Source of the DNA: Bradyrhizobium sp. CCBAU 53338
GTDB lineage: Bacteria > Pseudomonadota > Alphaproteobacteria > Rhizobiales > Xanthobacteraceae
Assembly (NCBI RefSeq): GCF_015291665.1
Contig: NZ_CP030049.1
Span: 806,001 to 870,000, forward strand
DNA length: 64,000 bases
Reading direction: 5' to 3'
Shown: in pieces, positions 54,886 to 63,906 of the stretch
Numbering within the stretch: position 1 is the stretch's first letter
Layout of the letters: every line of letters starts with the position of its first letter
Notes under the pieces: generated by a model
What the model saw: the letters and a program-made list of their open reading frames with translations, nothing else
Told to the model about the DNA's origin: nothing
Database searches by the model: none
Translations under genes and position numbers: made by a program

Positions 54886-55898
54886 CCCTCGGCGGCTTTC
54901 AGCAGTTTGTCGATGAGCTGCTCGCCCATCGACGTGCGGAACTGAGCGAACACGGGCTCGACCTTTTGCCTGAACGGCGCGTAGTCGACGGGGTTGAACT
55001 GGATGCCGGCATCTTGGCAGGTTTTCTTGGCCGCGGCGGAGGCCTCGACGATCGACTTGCGGGTGTCGTTGCCGAACCGCAGCGCTTCCTCACGCAGGAC
55101 CTTCAGGTGCGTCGGATCGAGCTTGTCGAGCTTGAACTTCGAGCCGAGCAGCGCCATCGCGTTGTAGGTGTGATTGGTTTCGGAAACGAATTTCGTCACC
55201 TCGTGCAGCTTGGTCGCGACGACGGAGAGCAGCGGGAATTCGTAGCCGTCGATCGTGTTCTGCGTCAGCGCCAGATACATCTCGGAAACGTCGAGCGACA
55301 CGGGCTGGGCGTTGAATGCCTTGGCCATCGCGACGAAGACCGGGCTTTGCTGGATCCTGAACTTCATCCCGGAAAGGTCGTCGGGAGCTCGCACGACCTT
55401 TCTGGTGGTCTCCACCACCCGCCAGCCATTGGTGCTCCAGGCCAGGCCATAGACATTCTTCGGCGCGAGGCTGGCGAAGATCATCTGGCCGATCTCGCCA
55501 TCGGTCACCCTTTCGCCGCTGCGCGCGTCGCGGAACAGGAACGGCAGATCGAGCACCTGCATCATTGGGAAGATGGAGGAGAGGAATCCCGCGGTGTGGT
55601 ACACGAGATCGACCGTCCCGGTCGCAACGCCGGTCGCGATGCTGACACTGGAGCCAAGCTGTCCGCCGGCGAAGATATCGATCTTGACAGCGCCATTGGT
55701 GCGTTCGCCTACCCGGCCCGCAAAGGCTTCCGCCATCTTGTGGTTGGGATGGAGGTTGCTGTCGGGATGAGCGAATTTCAGGGTGACCGCCCCCTGCCCC
55801 CGCGCGATGTTCGGCGCGAAAAGACCAAGGGCCGGCGCGCCGATGCCCGCGAGCAGCGTCGTCTTCACGAACGCTCTCCGAGTGTGATTCATTGTCAC
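54882..55898 (-). CDS. TRAP transporter solute-binding protein (DctP family)
   Basis: A 338-residue periplasmic protein. A Tat-like signal (NHTRRAFVKTTLLAGIGAPALGLF) precedes the mature start near GQGAVTLKFAHPDSN. The DctP signature lies around GTVDLVYHTAGFLS and SGMKFRIQQSPVFV, which supplies the carboxylate-binding arginine. It delivers its ligand to the fused permease encoded next. An aromatic or organic acid degraded by the neighbouring enzymes is the likely ligand. Confidence 0.9.
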   Translation of the reverse strand: MTMNHTRRAFVKTTLLAGIGAPALGLFAPNIARGQGAVTLKFAHPDSNLHPNHKMAEAFAGRVGERTNGAVKIDIFAGGQLGSSVSIATGVATGTVDLVYHTAGFLSSIFPMMQVLDLPFLFRDARSGERVTDGEIGQMIFASLAPKNVYGLAWSTNGWRVVETTRKVVRAPDDLSGMKFRIQQSPVFVAMAKAFNAQPVSLDVSEMYLALTQNTIDGYEFPLLSVVATKLHEVTKFVSETNHTYNAMALLGSKFKLDKLDPTHLKVLREEALRFGNDTRKSIVEASAAAKKTCQDAGIQFNPVDYAPFRQKVEPVFAQFRTSMGEQLIDKLLKAAEG

Positions 55899-55961
55899 GA
55901 TCTCCTCCCTGCTCGTAACGATACTCGTTGGAACGCGGCCAACTCGCGTGGCCGTTGCCGT

Positions 55962-57260
55962 TCAGTTCAGCAAATTTTCGCGGAACGTCTCGCCCTCATA
56001 TGCGGTGCGGAACACACCTCGTTTCTGCAGAATTGGGATCACCTGGTCAACGAATTCCTCGACGCTGGAGGGCGTGGTCGTCGGCGTGATATTGAAACCG
56101 TGGCACCCGGTCTCCCGCCAGATCGTCTCGAGCTGATCGGCAACCTGCTCCGGTGTTCCGATCAGTTGCGGCATGCCGACCGCAAGGCCCCAGCGTACCG
56201 CCGCCTCGCGCAGCGTGAAGCGGCGATTCTCGAACGAGGCCGACATGGCCTTCATCAGACCCTGCGATGCCTGCGTCTTCTGCTCCTCGAGCGGCAGATC
56301 GAGCTCGACTTGGCTGAAATCCACCCCGAGCGAACCGGACAAGCGGCTCAGCGCGGCCTCAAGCGGAATGCGCGCGGCGAATTCGTCGAGCCGGCGCCTC
56401 GCCTCCGCCTCGGAGCTTCCGAGAATCGGCTGCACGCCGAACGTCACCTTGGGCGCGGCCGCGCTCCCCGATGCTGCGCCGAGCTCCTGCATGAAGGTTT
56501 TCATGCCGCCCAGATGCGGTTGAATGGAGAACACCACGTCGGCGTGCTTCTGCGCGAAGCGCTGGCCGCGGCCGGAGGATCCGGCCTGGAACAGCACCGG
56601 ATGGCCCTGCCGCGACGGCAAAGCCGGCGGCACCGTATGGCAGCGGAAATACTCGCCCTCGTGATTGATGATGTCCACCTTGGCCGGATCAGCATAGACG
56701 CCTGTCGTCCTGTCGGCCTGGACCGCGCCCTCGCGCACCCCGCTCCAGAGCGCACGACAGACTTCCATATATTCATCGGCGCGATCGTAGCGCTGGTCGT
56801 GATCGAGTTGATTGAGACCGAGTGCACGGTACTCGCCGCGCAGATGGCCAGTGACGATGTTCCAGCCGACCCGACCGCCGCTCATATAGTCGAGCGTCGA
56901 GAGCGAGCGGACCGCCTGATAGGGATGATTGGCCGAAATGGAGAGCGTCACCGCAAGGCCGAGCCGATCGGTGGCGGCGGCGAGTGCACTCAGCAGAACG
57001 ACCGGATCGTGCGGCGGCCAGCACACGCCGTAGCGCACCGCCTCGTCGGAACGCTCCTTGTAGCGGTCGAACACACCCGGCGTATCCGCGAAGAACAGCC
57101 CATCGAACAGGCCGCGCTCATAGGTCTGCGCAAGCCTCTGCCAGCGCTTCAGGCTTCCCATCGCCTCGAGACGCTGATCGGCGGGATCCGACCAGCTCAG
57201 GATCGTGTGATTGATAGGCGAGTTGATCAGAAACCCGATCAAGTGCATGCCGCCACGCAT
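55962..57260 (-). CDS. NtaA/DszA-type flavin-dependent monooxygenase
   Basis: A 432-residue LLM-class oxygenase starting at ATG 57260, chosen for its ggagggag site (a longer frame opens at 57332). The N-terminal strand HLIGFLINSPINHTILSW, the phrase GGRVGWNIVTGHL near residue 130, and PVLFQAGSSGRGQRFAQKHADVVF near 225 are typical of the NtaA/SnaA/DszA family. Such enzymes need reduced FMN from a separate reductase, and one is encoded at 58429. The substrate is unknown. Confidence 0.88.
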   Translation of the reverse strand: MRGGMHLIGFLINSPINHTILSWSDPADQRLEAMGSLKRWQRLAQTYERGLFDGLFFADTPGVFDRYKERSDEAVRYGVCWPPHDPVVLLSALAAATDRLGLAVTLSISANHPYQAVRSLSTLDYMSGGRVGWNIVTGHLRGEYRALGLNQLDHDQRYDRADEYMEVCRALWSGVREGAVQADRTTGVYADPAKVDIINHEGEYFRCHTVPPALPSRQGHPVLFQAGSSGRGQRFAQKHADVVFSIQPHLGGMKTFMQELGAASGSAAAPKVTFGVQPILGSSEAEARRRLDEFAARIPLEAALSRLSGSLGVDFSQVELDLPLEEQKTQASQGLMKAMSASFENRRFTLREAAVRWGLAVGMPQLIGTPEQVADQLETIWRETGCHGFNITPTTTPSSVEEFVDQVIPILQKRGVFRTAYEGETFRENLLN

Positions 57261-57465
57261 GAAGTCGCTCCCTCCGAAAAGCCGAGCCGCATCGCGCTGG
57301 CGCGACGCCCCGGTTTTTCCTTGCGTTCTCATTTCGGAACGTTATCCTTATATAAGAATAGATAGCCAATCACCACGGCTGTCAAGCCGGTTGCGCTCAC
57401 GTGTCGTCACGGAATGCGCGGCTTAACGAGACGCGGATTAACTCCGCGCACGGGAGAACTCGACG

Positions 57466-58383
57466 ATGTATGCAGCACCGCCAAGCGTGGAGGCGCGCGT
57501 CTTCACTGCAATCCCCGAGCATCTGTTCAAGAGCGGCCAGCGCTCGGAATGGGCTGAGGTGCAGTTTCACGGCGCACCGACGCCGACCTTTCTCGAAGGC
57601 CCATCCTTTGACCGCAATGACGATCTCTGGGTCGTCGACATTCCTTGGGGCCGCCTGTTGCGCATCACGCCGAACGGTGAGGTCAGTGTTGGCGCGGAGT
57701 ACGACGGTGAGCCGAACGGCCTGAAGTTTCACAGGGACGGGCGCGGCTTCATCACCGACCACAAGCAGGGCATCATGGTGTTCGACCCGGCCACGGGTCG
57801 CGTCGAGCCCTTCCTGGAGCGCTCGCTGTTGCAGCGATTCAAGGGCGTCAATGATCTCGTGTTCGCCTCGAACGGCGACATGTACTTCACCGATCAGGGG
57901 CAGACCGGATTGCATGATCCGAGCGGCCGCCTCTATCGATTGCGACCCAGTGGCCAGCTCGATTGCGTGCTCGACCGGATTCCGAGCCCGAATGGCCTCG
58001 TGCTCAACAAGGCCGAGACGATGCTGTTTCTGGCGGTGACGCGCGCCAATGCGATCTGGCGGGTGCCGCTGATGCGCGACGGCACCGCAAGCAAGGTTGG
58101 CACCTTCATCCAGCTTTCCGGAGGTGGCGGCCCCGATGGCCTTGCGATCGACGAGGACGACAATATCGCGATCTGTCACGTCGGCCTCGGCGCCACCTGG
58201 CTGTTCAGCGCGCTCGGAGAACCGATGCTGCGCATCAAGTCTCCGAAGGGACTTCTCACCACCAATTGCGCCTATGGCGGTCCGGATCGGCGGACACTCT
58301 TCATCACGGAATCGAAGAGCGGTACGATCCTCGCAGCGGAAATGCCGGTGGCGGGACGGCCGATGTACTCCCACGCTGCGTGA
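57466..58383 (+). CDS. SMP-30/gluconolactonase-like hydrolase
   Basis: A 305-residue six-bladed beta-propeller of the SMP-30/LRE-like family. Repeating blade signatures are visible: FLEGPSFDRNDDLWVVDI, EPNGLKFHRDGRGFITDH, GVNDLVFASNGDMYFTDQG and GGPDGLAIDEDDNIAICHVG. The metal-ligating acidic and asparagine residues are in place. Such enzymes hydrolyse lactones. It is the first plus-strand gene of the island, divergent from the monooxygenase, and probably co-transcribed with the reductase gene. Confidence 0.88.
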   Translation: MYAAPPSVEARVFTAIPEHLFKSGQRSEWAEVQFHGAPTPTFLEGPSFDRNDDLWVVDIPWGRLLRITPNGEVSVGAEYDGEPNGLKFHRDGRGFITDHKQGIMVFDPATGRVEPFLERSLLQRFKGVNDLVFASNGDMYFTDQGQTGLHDPSGRLYRLRPSGQLDCVLDRIPSPNGLVLNKAETMLFLAVTRANAIWRVPLMRDGTASKVGTFIQLSGGGGPDGLAIDEDDNIAICHVGLGATWLFSALGEPMLRIKSPKGLLTTNCAYGGPDRRTLFITESKSGTILAAEMPVAGRPMYSHAA

Positions 58384-58428
58384 TCAGGATATTCGCAGCA
58401 ACCTCCGAGCGACTGACCAGAAGGCCGA

Positions 58429-59412
58429 GTGCACGCCATGCAGCAGTTCTCCCCGACCATCGCGGCCGTCGACAGCGGCGATCCCAAGGCAGATCCGGCC
58501 GCGTTTCGGCGCTGCCTCGGCCAATTCGGGACCGGCGTGACCGTCGTCACCGCCGCTCACGGTGACGAGCTCGTCGGAATGACGGCGAACTCGTTCTCCT
58601 CGGTCTCGCTCGATCCACCGCTCGTGCTGTGGTCGGCCAAGCGAACGAGCCAGAGCTTCCCGACCTTCAAGGTCGCCACGCATTTCGCCGTAAACATTCT
58701 ATCCAGCGACCAGATCGCTCTCTCAAATCATTTTGGCCGCTCGGGCGGCGACAAGTTCGGGGGCGTCTCCTGGAAGCGCGGCATCGGCGGCGCACCGCTG
58801 CTCGAGGGAACGCTGTGCAGCTTCGAATGCCGCAAGGCGGCCGAATATCCCGGCGGCGATCATCTGATCATGCTGGGTGAAGTCGAACGCTTCGTGCGCC
58901 ACGACCGCGGCCCGCTACTGTTTGCGCAAGGACGCTATTGCATGGCCGCCGACTTCGCCGATCCCACCGACCTGTCGAAGGCGACCGGACAGGCGCACGC
59001 CGGCGGCCCGATGAATGAGTTCATGACGGCGCTGATGTATCGTGCCCATGGCGTGCTCTCGGCAGCGCTCGACGAGGGTCGCCATGCCGAAGGTCTCAGC
59101 GTCCTGCAGAGCCGGTTGATGGCCGCGATCGAAACGTTGCCGGGACGCACGCTCGCGAGCTTGCTGCCTGAATTGTTTCTCGGGCTCAACGCCGCGGAGA
59201 GCACCGTGAACGAGCTAGTGCGCATGGGCCTCGTCGAGGCCGACGCTAGCGGCGGCTTGACACTCACGGCCATGGGACGCGACCGCAACCACGCACTACA
59301 CGCGCGCGCCCGCGCAATCGAGGCAAAGGAACTGTCCGGCATTTCGCCCGGCGAGATCGCGAGTTGCCGGCACGTTCTCGACAAGCTCGTTCGCCGCGCA
59401 CCGACGGCATAG
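58429..59412 (+). CDS. Flavin reductase with C-terminal winged-helix domain
   Basis: A 327-residue protein. Residues 1-175 are a flavin-reductase domain (FRRCLGQFGTGVTVVTA, VGMTANSFSSVSLDPPLVLWS, HFAVNILSSDQ). The last 130 residues (LQSRLMAAIETLPGRTLASLLPELFLGLNAAESTVNELVRMGLVEAD) look like a helical, winged-helix-type region, uncommon in this family. It likely supplies FMNH2 to the monooxygenase at 55962. A GTG at 58429 has an agaagg site; ATG 58438 is an alternative. Confidence 0.85.
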   Translation: MHAMQQFSPTIAAVDSGDPKADPAAFRRCLGQFGTGVTVVTAAHGDELVGMTANSFSSVSLDPPLVLWSAKRTSQSFPTFKVATHFAVNILSSDQIALSNHFGRSGGDKFGGVSWKRGIGGAPLLEGTLCSFECRKAAEYPGGDHLIMLGEVERFVRHDRGPLLFAQGRYCMAADFADPTDLSKATGQAHAGGPMNEFMTALMYRAHGVLSAALDEGRHAEGLSVLQSRLMAAIETLPGRTLASLLPELFLGLNAAESTVNELVRMGLVEADASGGLTLTAMGRDRNHALHARARAIEAKELSGISPGEIASCRHVLDKLVRRAPTA

Positions 59413-59441
59413 TAAGAACCAAGGCCGACGACGAAGGAACA

Positions 59442-60506
59442 ATGGTAATGAAGAAACGTATCGCAATCGTCGGCGCCGGCGCTGTCGGCAGCTATCTCGG
59501 CGGCCATTTGGCGCGCACCGGCAACGACGTCACGCTGATCGATCCCTGGCCCGAGCACATCGAGACGATCCGCCAACGCGGGCTGCATCTGTCCGGCATG
59601 AGGGATGAGGAAACCTGCATCGTTTCGGTCCCGACGATGCACCTCACCGAGGTGCAGAGCCTTTCGAGGCAGCGGCCGATCGATATCGCGATCATCTCCA
59701 GCAAATCCTACGATACCGAATGGTGCACGACCCTCATCAGGCCGTATCTCTCGCCGCAGGGCTACGTCGTCTCGGCGCAGAATTCGATCAACGAGGAGAT
59801 CATCGCCGGCGTCGTCGGATGGGGACGCACGGTCGGCTGCATCGTCGGCAATAATTTCGCCGTCGATCTCTATGAACCGGGCTGCGTCCGTCGCACCATG
59901 CCGCGCGACTTCGAGACCAAATCGATTCTCGTCGGTGAGGTCCATGGGCGCGTGACGCCGCGCGTGAAGGAGCTGCACGCCCTGTTTACCCCGATCGACG
60001 GCTCTGGCGTCACTACCAATCTGTGGGGCGTGCGCTGGTCGAAGCTCTGCGTCAACGGCATGCGCAACGGCGTCAGCGCCGCGACCGGCATGAGCGGAAA
60101 CGAACGCGACGCCCATCCCGTGATCCGCCGCCTCGTCATCCGCCTCGGCGGCGAAGCGATCCGGACCGGCCAGTCGCTCGGCCTCGACCTCGAGCACATC
60201 ACGGGCATCGAGCCGAACCTGCTACGCTCGGCATCCGAAGGCGACGCCACGGCGCTGGCCGAGGTCGAGCGGCACATGCAGAAGGGAACCGGTTCGCAGG
60301 CGCGCAGCAATTTGCAGCGTCCCTCGATGGCACAGGATATCCAGAAGGGGCGGCGCACCGAGATCGGTGAGATCAACGGCTTCATCGTCCGCAAGGCGAA
60401 GGAGGCCGGCTGCGCAGCGCCGGCGCATGAGCGGATCGTCGATATCGTCCGCAAGGTCGAACGCGGCGAGGTTACCCCGCGCCCGGAGCTGCTGTTCGAG
60501 ATTTGA
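59442..60506 (+). CDS. 2-dehydropantoate 2-reductase-family oxidoreductase
   Basis: A 354-residue NAD(P)-dependent dehydrogenase of the ApbA/PanE family: RIAIVGAGAVGSYLGGHLARTG at the start (GxGxxG), then SVQ-like QNSINEEII near residue 118 and a C-terminal domain with KLCVNGMRNGVSAATGMS. It is 29 bases after the reductase gene with a gaagga site before ATG 59442. In a catabolic cluster it more likely reduces a 2-keto acid intermediate than makes pantoate. Confidence 0.88.
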   Translation: MVMKKRIAIVGAGAVGSYLGGHLARTGNDVTLIDPWPEHIETIRQRGLHLSGMRDEETCIVSVPTMHLTEVQSLSRQRPIDIAIISSKSYDTEWCTTLIRPYLSPQGYVVSAQNSINEEIIAGVVGWGRTVGCIVGNNFAVDLYEPGCVRRTMPRDFETKSILVGEVHGRVTPRVKELHALFTPIDGSGVTTNLWGVRWSKLCVNGMRNGVSAATGMSGNERDAHPVIRRLVIRLGGEAIRTGQSLGLDLEHITGIEPNLLRSASEGDATALAEVERHMQKGTGSQARSNLQRPSMAQDIQKGRRTEIGEINGFIVRKAKEAGCAAPAHERIVDIVRKVERGEVTPRPELLFEI

Positions 60507-60522
60507 GATAGAAAGCCGGGCG

Positions 60523-61542
60523 ATGGAGACGATCAACATGCTGCTGCCGCCGCTCGAAGCGTGGGTCGCAACCATCTTCGCGCGGGCCGGACTCGGCGAA
60601 GATGACGCGAGGCTGGCAGCCCGTCGTCTGCTGCTCGCCGACATCACGGGCGTACGGACCCATGGCATCGCGCGTCTGCCCTCGTATTGGCGCCAGCTCG
60701 CGCGCCGCGGCTTGAACCCGAGGCCGGATATCAAATGCGGCTGGCATGGCACGGTGTTGGTAATCGACGCCGATCTTGGGCTTGGACAAATCGTTGGCCC
60801 CAAGGCGTTGGCACTGGCGATGGATGCGCTTGGCCCGACCCGACCGTTCGTCCCCTTTTTGATCCGCAACGCCGGACATCTTGGCGCAGTCGGCTCGCAT
60901 CTGCTCGACGTCGCCGAAAGCGGCAGGGTCGGCTTCCTGTCGCAGGTGACCCAGCCGGTGATGGCTCCCGGGGGCGCAACGCGGCCGGCAATCGGTAACA
61001 ATCCCATTGCATTTGCAGCGCCGAGGCCGGACGGACCACCGCTGCTGATCGACTTCGCGATGAGCAATGTCGCGCGCGGCAAGATCCACGTCGCCCTACG
61101 CGATGGCCTGCCGATCCCGGAAGGCTGGGCGATCGACGCGGAGGGCCGGCCGACGACCGACCCGACCGCGGCGCTCGCCGGCTCGATCCTACCGGCCGCC
61201 GGTCACAAGGGACTCGCGCTGGCGATGATCGTGGAAGTGCTTGCGGGAGTGCTGACCGGGGCAAGGCCCCTGTTGTCGGAAGGCGGCGCCCCGGGCGGCG
61301 TCGGCGCCTTCGGCTTCGTGTTCGATCCGGCGGCGCTCATCGGCAAAGATGCTTTCGATCAGAACATGCAGGCTTGGACGCAGCGCTATCTCGCAGCGGT
61401 CGGAGGAAATGGCCGCATTCCCGGCGAGCGCGCGGCAGAACTGCGCGCGCAAGCGGACCAGGTCGGGATCGCGATCGAGCGCAATCTCTTCGAACAACTT
61501 GCCGAACTCGGTCGAGAAGGCGGAGCGGTACTTCCAGCTTAG
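60523..61542 (+). CDS. Ldh-family (malate/lactate type 2) dehydrogenase
   Basis: A 339-residue protein of the malate/L-sulfolactate dehydrogenase family: LADITGVRTHGIARLPSYWRQL (catalytic His), IRNAGHLGAVGSHLLDVAE, and NNPIAFAAPRPDGPPLLIDFAMS. Members oxidise 2-hydroxy acids with NAD(P). It begins 16 bases after the preceding dehydrogenase gene and ends the catabolic operon. Together the two dehydrogenases fit interconversion of hydroxy- and keto-acid intermediates. Confidence 0.88.
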   Translation: METINMLLPPLEAWVATIFARAGLGEDDARLAARRLLLADITGVRTHGIARLPSYWRQLARRGLNPRPDIKCGWHGTVLVIDADLGLGQIVGPKALALAMDALGPTRPFVPFLIRNAGHLGAVGSHLLDVAESGRVGFLSQVTQPVMAPGGATRPAIGNNPIAFAAPRPDGPPLLIDFAMSNVARGKIHVALRDGLPIPEGWAIDAEGRPTTDPTAALAGSILPAAGHKGLALAMIVEVLAGVLTGARPLLSEGGAPGGVGAFGFVFDPAALIGKDAFDQNMQAWTQRYLAAVGGNGRIPGERAAELRAQADQVGIAIERNLFEQLAELGREGGAVLPA

Positions 61543-61626
61543 TTCAATCGTTCGCAGGTGAGCTCCGAGGTGCGGTTTGTGGTGGCCGTCTCGTGCGCTG
61601 GCGGCGCCGGTGGGAGGACGCGACCG

Positions 61627-62283
61627 ATGAGGGACGTGGCGGTCGTTACGGGCGCAGGGCGTGGAATCGGTCGTGCAATCGCCGACGCGCTCGGTAAGGC
61701 CAATTTCACCGTCGCCCACGTGAGTCCCGAGGATCTGGAGCAGGAGCCAATTCCGGCTCCCGACCGGTATTATAGATACGATGTTTTCCGAGATCGGGAA
61801 ACGATGCGTTGCTGGCCCGGATTGCGGGAGAGCTCGGCGAGCCACCTGCCTGGTCAACAATGCTAGCGTAAGCTCACTGCAGCACTGCAGCGCGGGGATA
61901 TCCTCGACCTTGAGCCGGAAAGCTACGATCGGACGCTGGACATCAACCTTCGTGCCGGCTTTTTCCTCACACAGTGTTTTGCGAGGAGGTGCCTGGGCCT
62001 CGTCGAAAGGCGCCCGGGATCGGTGATCTTCATCGGCTCGGCGAATGCAGAGATCATCGGCGAAAACAGGGCCGACTGTTGTATCAGCAAGGCGGGCGTT
62101 GGAATGACACCCGGCCTGACGTCGTAGATGGTGATAGGCTCGGAAGCCAGTCGTGAGGCGAACAGCTTCGTCATCATTCGCACCGAGATGACAGCCGCGG
62201 CGAAGGATCGTTATGACGATTTGATCGCCACCGGCGGCATTCCAATGGCGCGCTGGGGCCTGAAGAGATCGGCCGGGCCGTGA
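61627..62283 (+). pseudogene. Short-chain dehydrogenase, multiply broken
   Basis: Codons from ATG 61627 start an SDR (VAVVTGAGRGIGRAIADALGKANFTVAHV). The expected parts then appear in different frames: LVNNASVSSL, LDINLRAGFFLTQCFA, and IFIGSANAEIIGENRADCCISKAGVG. There is an in-frame stop near 62128, before the last helices. Several frameshifts are needed to join them. The gene follows the Ldh-type dehydrogenase by 84 bases and was probably part of the same operon. Confidence 0.7.
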
Positions 62284-62742
62284 CCCTCCCTGTTCGCGGA
62301 GAGATCCCTTATGCGATCGGCATTCATATCGACGTTGGCGGTGGCCAACAGCTCTCCCGCCTTTGAACTTGAGCTTGCAGTCTTGCGTCCGGTCGAGTTC
62401 AGAGCAGAGCGCGTCAGGCGTCAGCGATTCGCGAGGCGATATCCTCGAGCGGACGCCGGCTGAAATCCTTCGCGAGCTGGATTTTGAGCAGTCCGAGCTT
62501 CGCAGTCTTCGAGTGCTGATTTGATGGTCGGTGGTGCCAAGAAGCCTATGTCTCGCCCCAGCCGGGCGGGAGCGGCTGGTCCAACCCCGCAGGCAGCTCG
62601 GTTCCCGCGCCACCCAAGTGGGTGATGGTCTAGCGGGGTAGTTCGGCGATCTCACCGCCGCGGTCTCCCGGGCTCACTCTATGTCTGGGCGCAAGTCACA
62701 TCGTTGCGCGAGTTCCTGCCGCATCGGGCCGCAACGCCTCGC
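62284..62742. other. Gene-poor stretch before argE
   Basis: No gene is supported; the long minus-strand frame through here runs antisense to the dehydrogenase and SDR remnants and has no domain. Confidence 0.4.
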
Positions 62743-63906
62743 TCAGGGGAAGCCATGGCCGCTTGCTAGTCGGTCAATCAATCTATCTAACATCTTGTCG
62801 CAGCGGTCAATCTGGTCAATTTCGATAAACTCATCCGGCTTGTGACCCTGCTGCATCGACCCCGGTCCGCAAACGATCGTTGGAACCCCCAGTCTCTGCA
62901 AAAACAGGCCGGCTTCCGTTCCGAATGGCACCTTCACCACGTTGGCGTCACCGGTGAGAGACTTGACAAGATGGACGACCGGGGCGTCGCAGGCGATATT
63001 GAGCCCGGGATAACTGTTGACTACATCAATATTTATAGCGGCTTCGGACGCGATGGTCCTTGCGCCATTGGCGATTTCACTCGCTCTAGTTCGCAGCCTA
63101 CTCAATATCTCCTCAGGTATCTCCGCTGCGACATTCCTGATCTCGAACTCTAACTCGCATCGGCTCGGCACAATATTGAGCATTCCCCCCGATTTAATCG
63201 TGCCGACGTGAAGCGTTGTATACGGAATTTCGTAGCTCGCATCCCGCGCGCCCTCGTCGCACAACTTAGCTTGCTCTCTGCGGATGGCTTCGACAAATTC
63301 GCAACCCAAATGGATCGCGTTTATCCCGGTAGGCGCCAATGCGGAATGGCATTCCCGGCCAACGCAAGTAACGCGAGCCGCAACCTTGCCTTTGTGTCCG
63401 ATTGCAACGTTCATATTTGTTGGCTCACCAACGATACAGAAAGATTGCCGTTGCAGCTCATTCACCATCGAGTCAAGCAGACCTCGCACTCCTACACAGC
63501 CAATCTCTTCATCATATGATAGTGCCAGGTAGAGAGGCGCATTTAAGCGTGTCTTCGACGCCTTAAGCGCGGCGGAAATGGCACAGCCCACAAAGCCTTT
63601 CATGTCTGCAGTTCCACGACCATACAGCTTACCGTCTTGTCGTGTGGCGCTAAATGGCGGTTTGGTCCAGCTCTGATCATCGGCCGTAACGACGTCCGTA
63701 TGACCTGAGAGAATTGCGCCTGGCCGATCATCGGGTCCGATCGTAGCCAGCAAACTCGCTTTTCGCCCGTCCTGCGAATAGACAAGACGGCAGGTCACGC
63801 CGTTTTCGCGAAGCAGCTGAACGACAAAGTCAATCAAATTGAGGTTTGATTCCTGGCTGACGGTCGGAAACGCAACCAACCTCTGAATAATGGCGATGCT
63901 GTCCAT
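62743..63906 (-). CDS. argE: Acetylornithine deacetylase (M20 family)
   Basis: A 387-residue zinc hydrolase. Motifs are AILSGHTDVV near residue 65, YGRGTADMKGFVGCA near 95, and LALSYDEEIGCVG near 130 (catalytic and zinc-binding acidic residues). GEPTNMNVAIGHKGKV and the ArgE-like end CGPGSMQQGHKPDEFIE follow. It removes acetyl from N2-acetylornithine or a similar amide. As a stand-alone copy near an island end, it may act on another N-acyl substrate. The 5' side is the window's right edge. Confidence 0.9.
   Translation of the reverse strand: MDSIAIIQRLVAFPTVSQESNLNLIDFVVQLLRENGVTCRLVYSQDGRKASLLATIGPDDRPGAILSGHTDVVTADDQSWTKPPFSATRQDGKLYGRGTADMKGFVGCAISAALKASKTRLNAPLYLALSYDEEIGCVGVRGLLDSMVNELQRQSFCIVGEPTNMNVAIGHKGKVAARVTCVGRECHSALAPTGINAIHLGCEFVEAIRREQAKLCDEGARDASYEIPYTTLHVGTIKSGGMLNIVPSRCELEFEIRNVAAEIPEEILSRLRTRASEIANGARTIASEAAINIDVVNSYPGLNIACDAPVVHLVKSLTGDANVVKVPFGTEAGLFLQRLGVPTIVCGPGSMQQGHKPDEFIEIDQIDRCDKMLDRLIDRLASGHGFP

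Noticed and set aside
54966..57365. 799-codon plus-strand frame
   Set aside because: It lies antisense to the TRAP binding protein and the flavin monooxygenase, both with clear domains. Its sequence is Arg/Glu/His-rich without any domain, as expected of a mirror frame in high-GC DNA.
58935..60197. 420-codon minus-strand frame
   Set aside because: Antisense to the flavin reductase and the PanE-type dehydrogenase; no domain.
61189..62655. 488-codon minus-strand frame
   Set aside because: Spans the dehydrogenase 3' end and the SDR remnant in antisense; Arg/Ser-rich and without domains.
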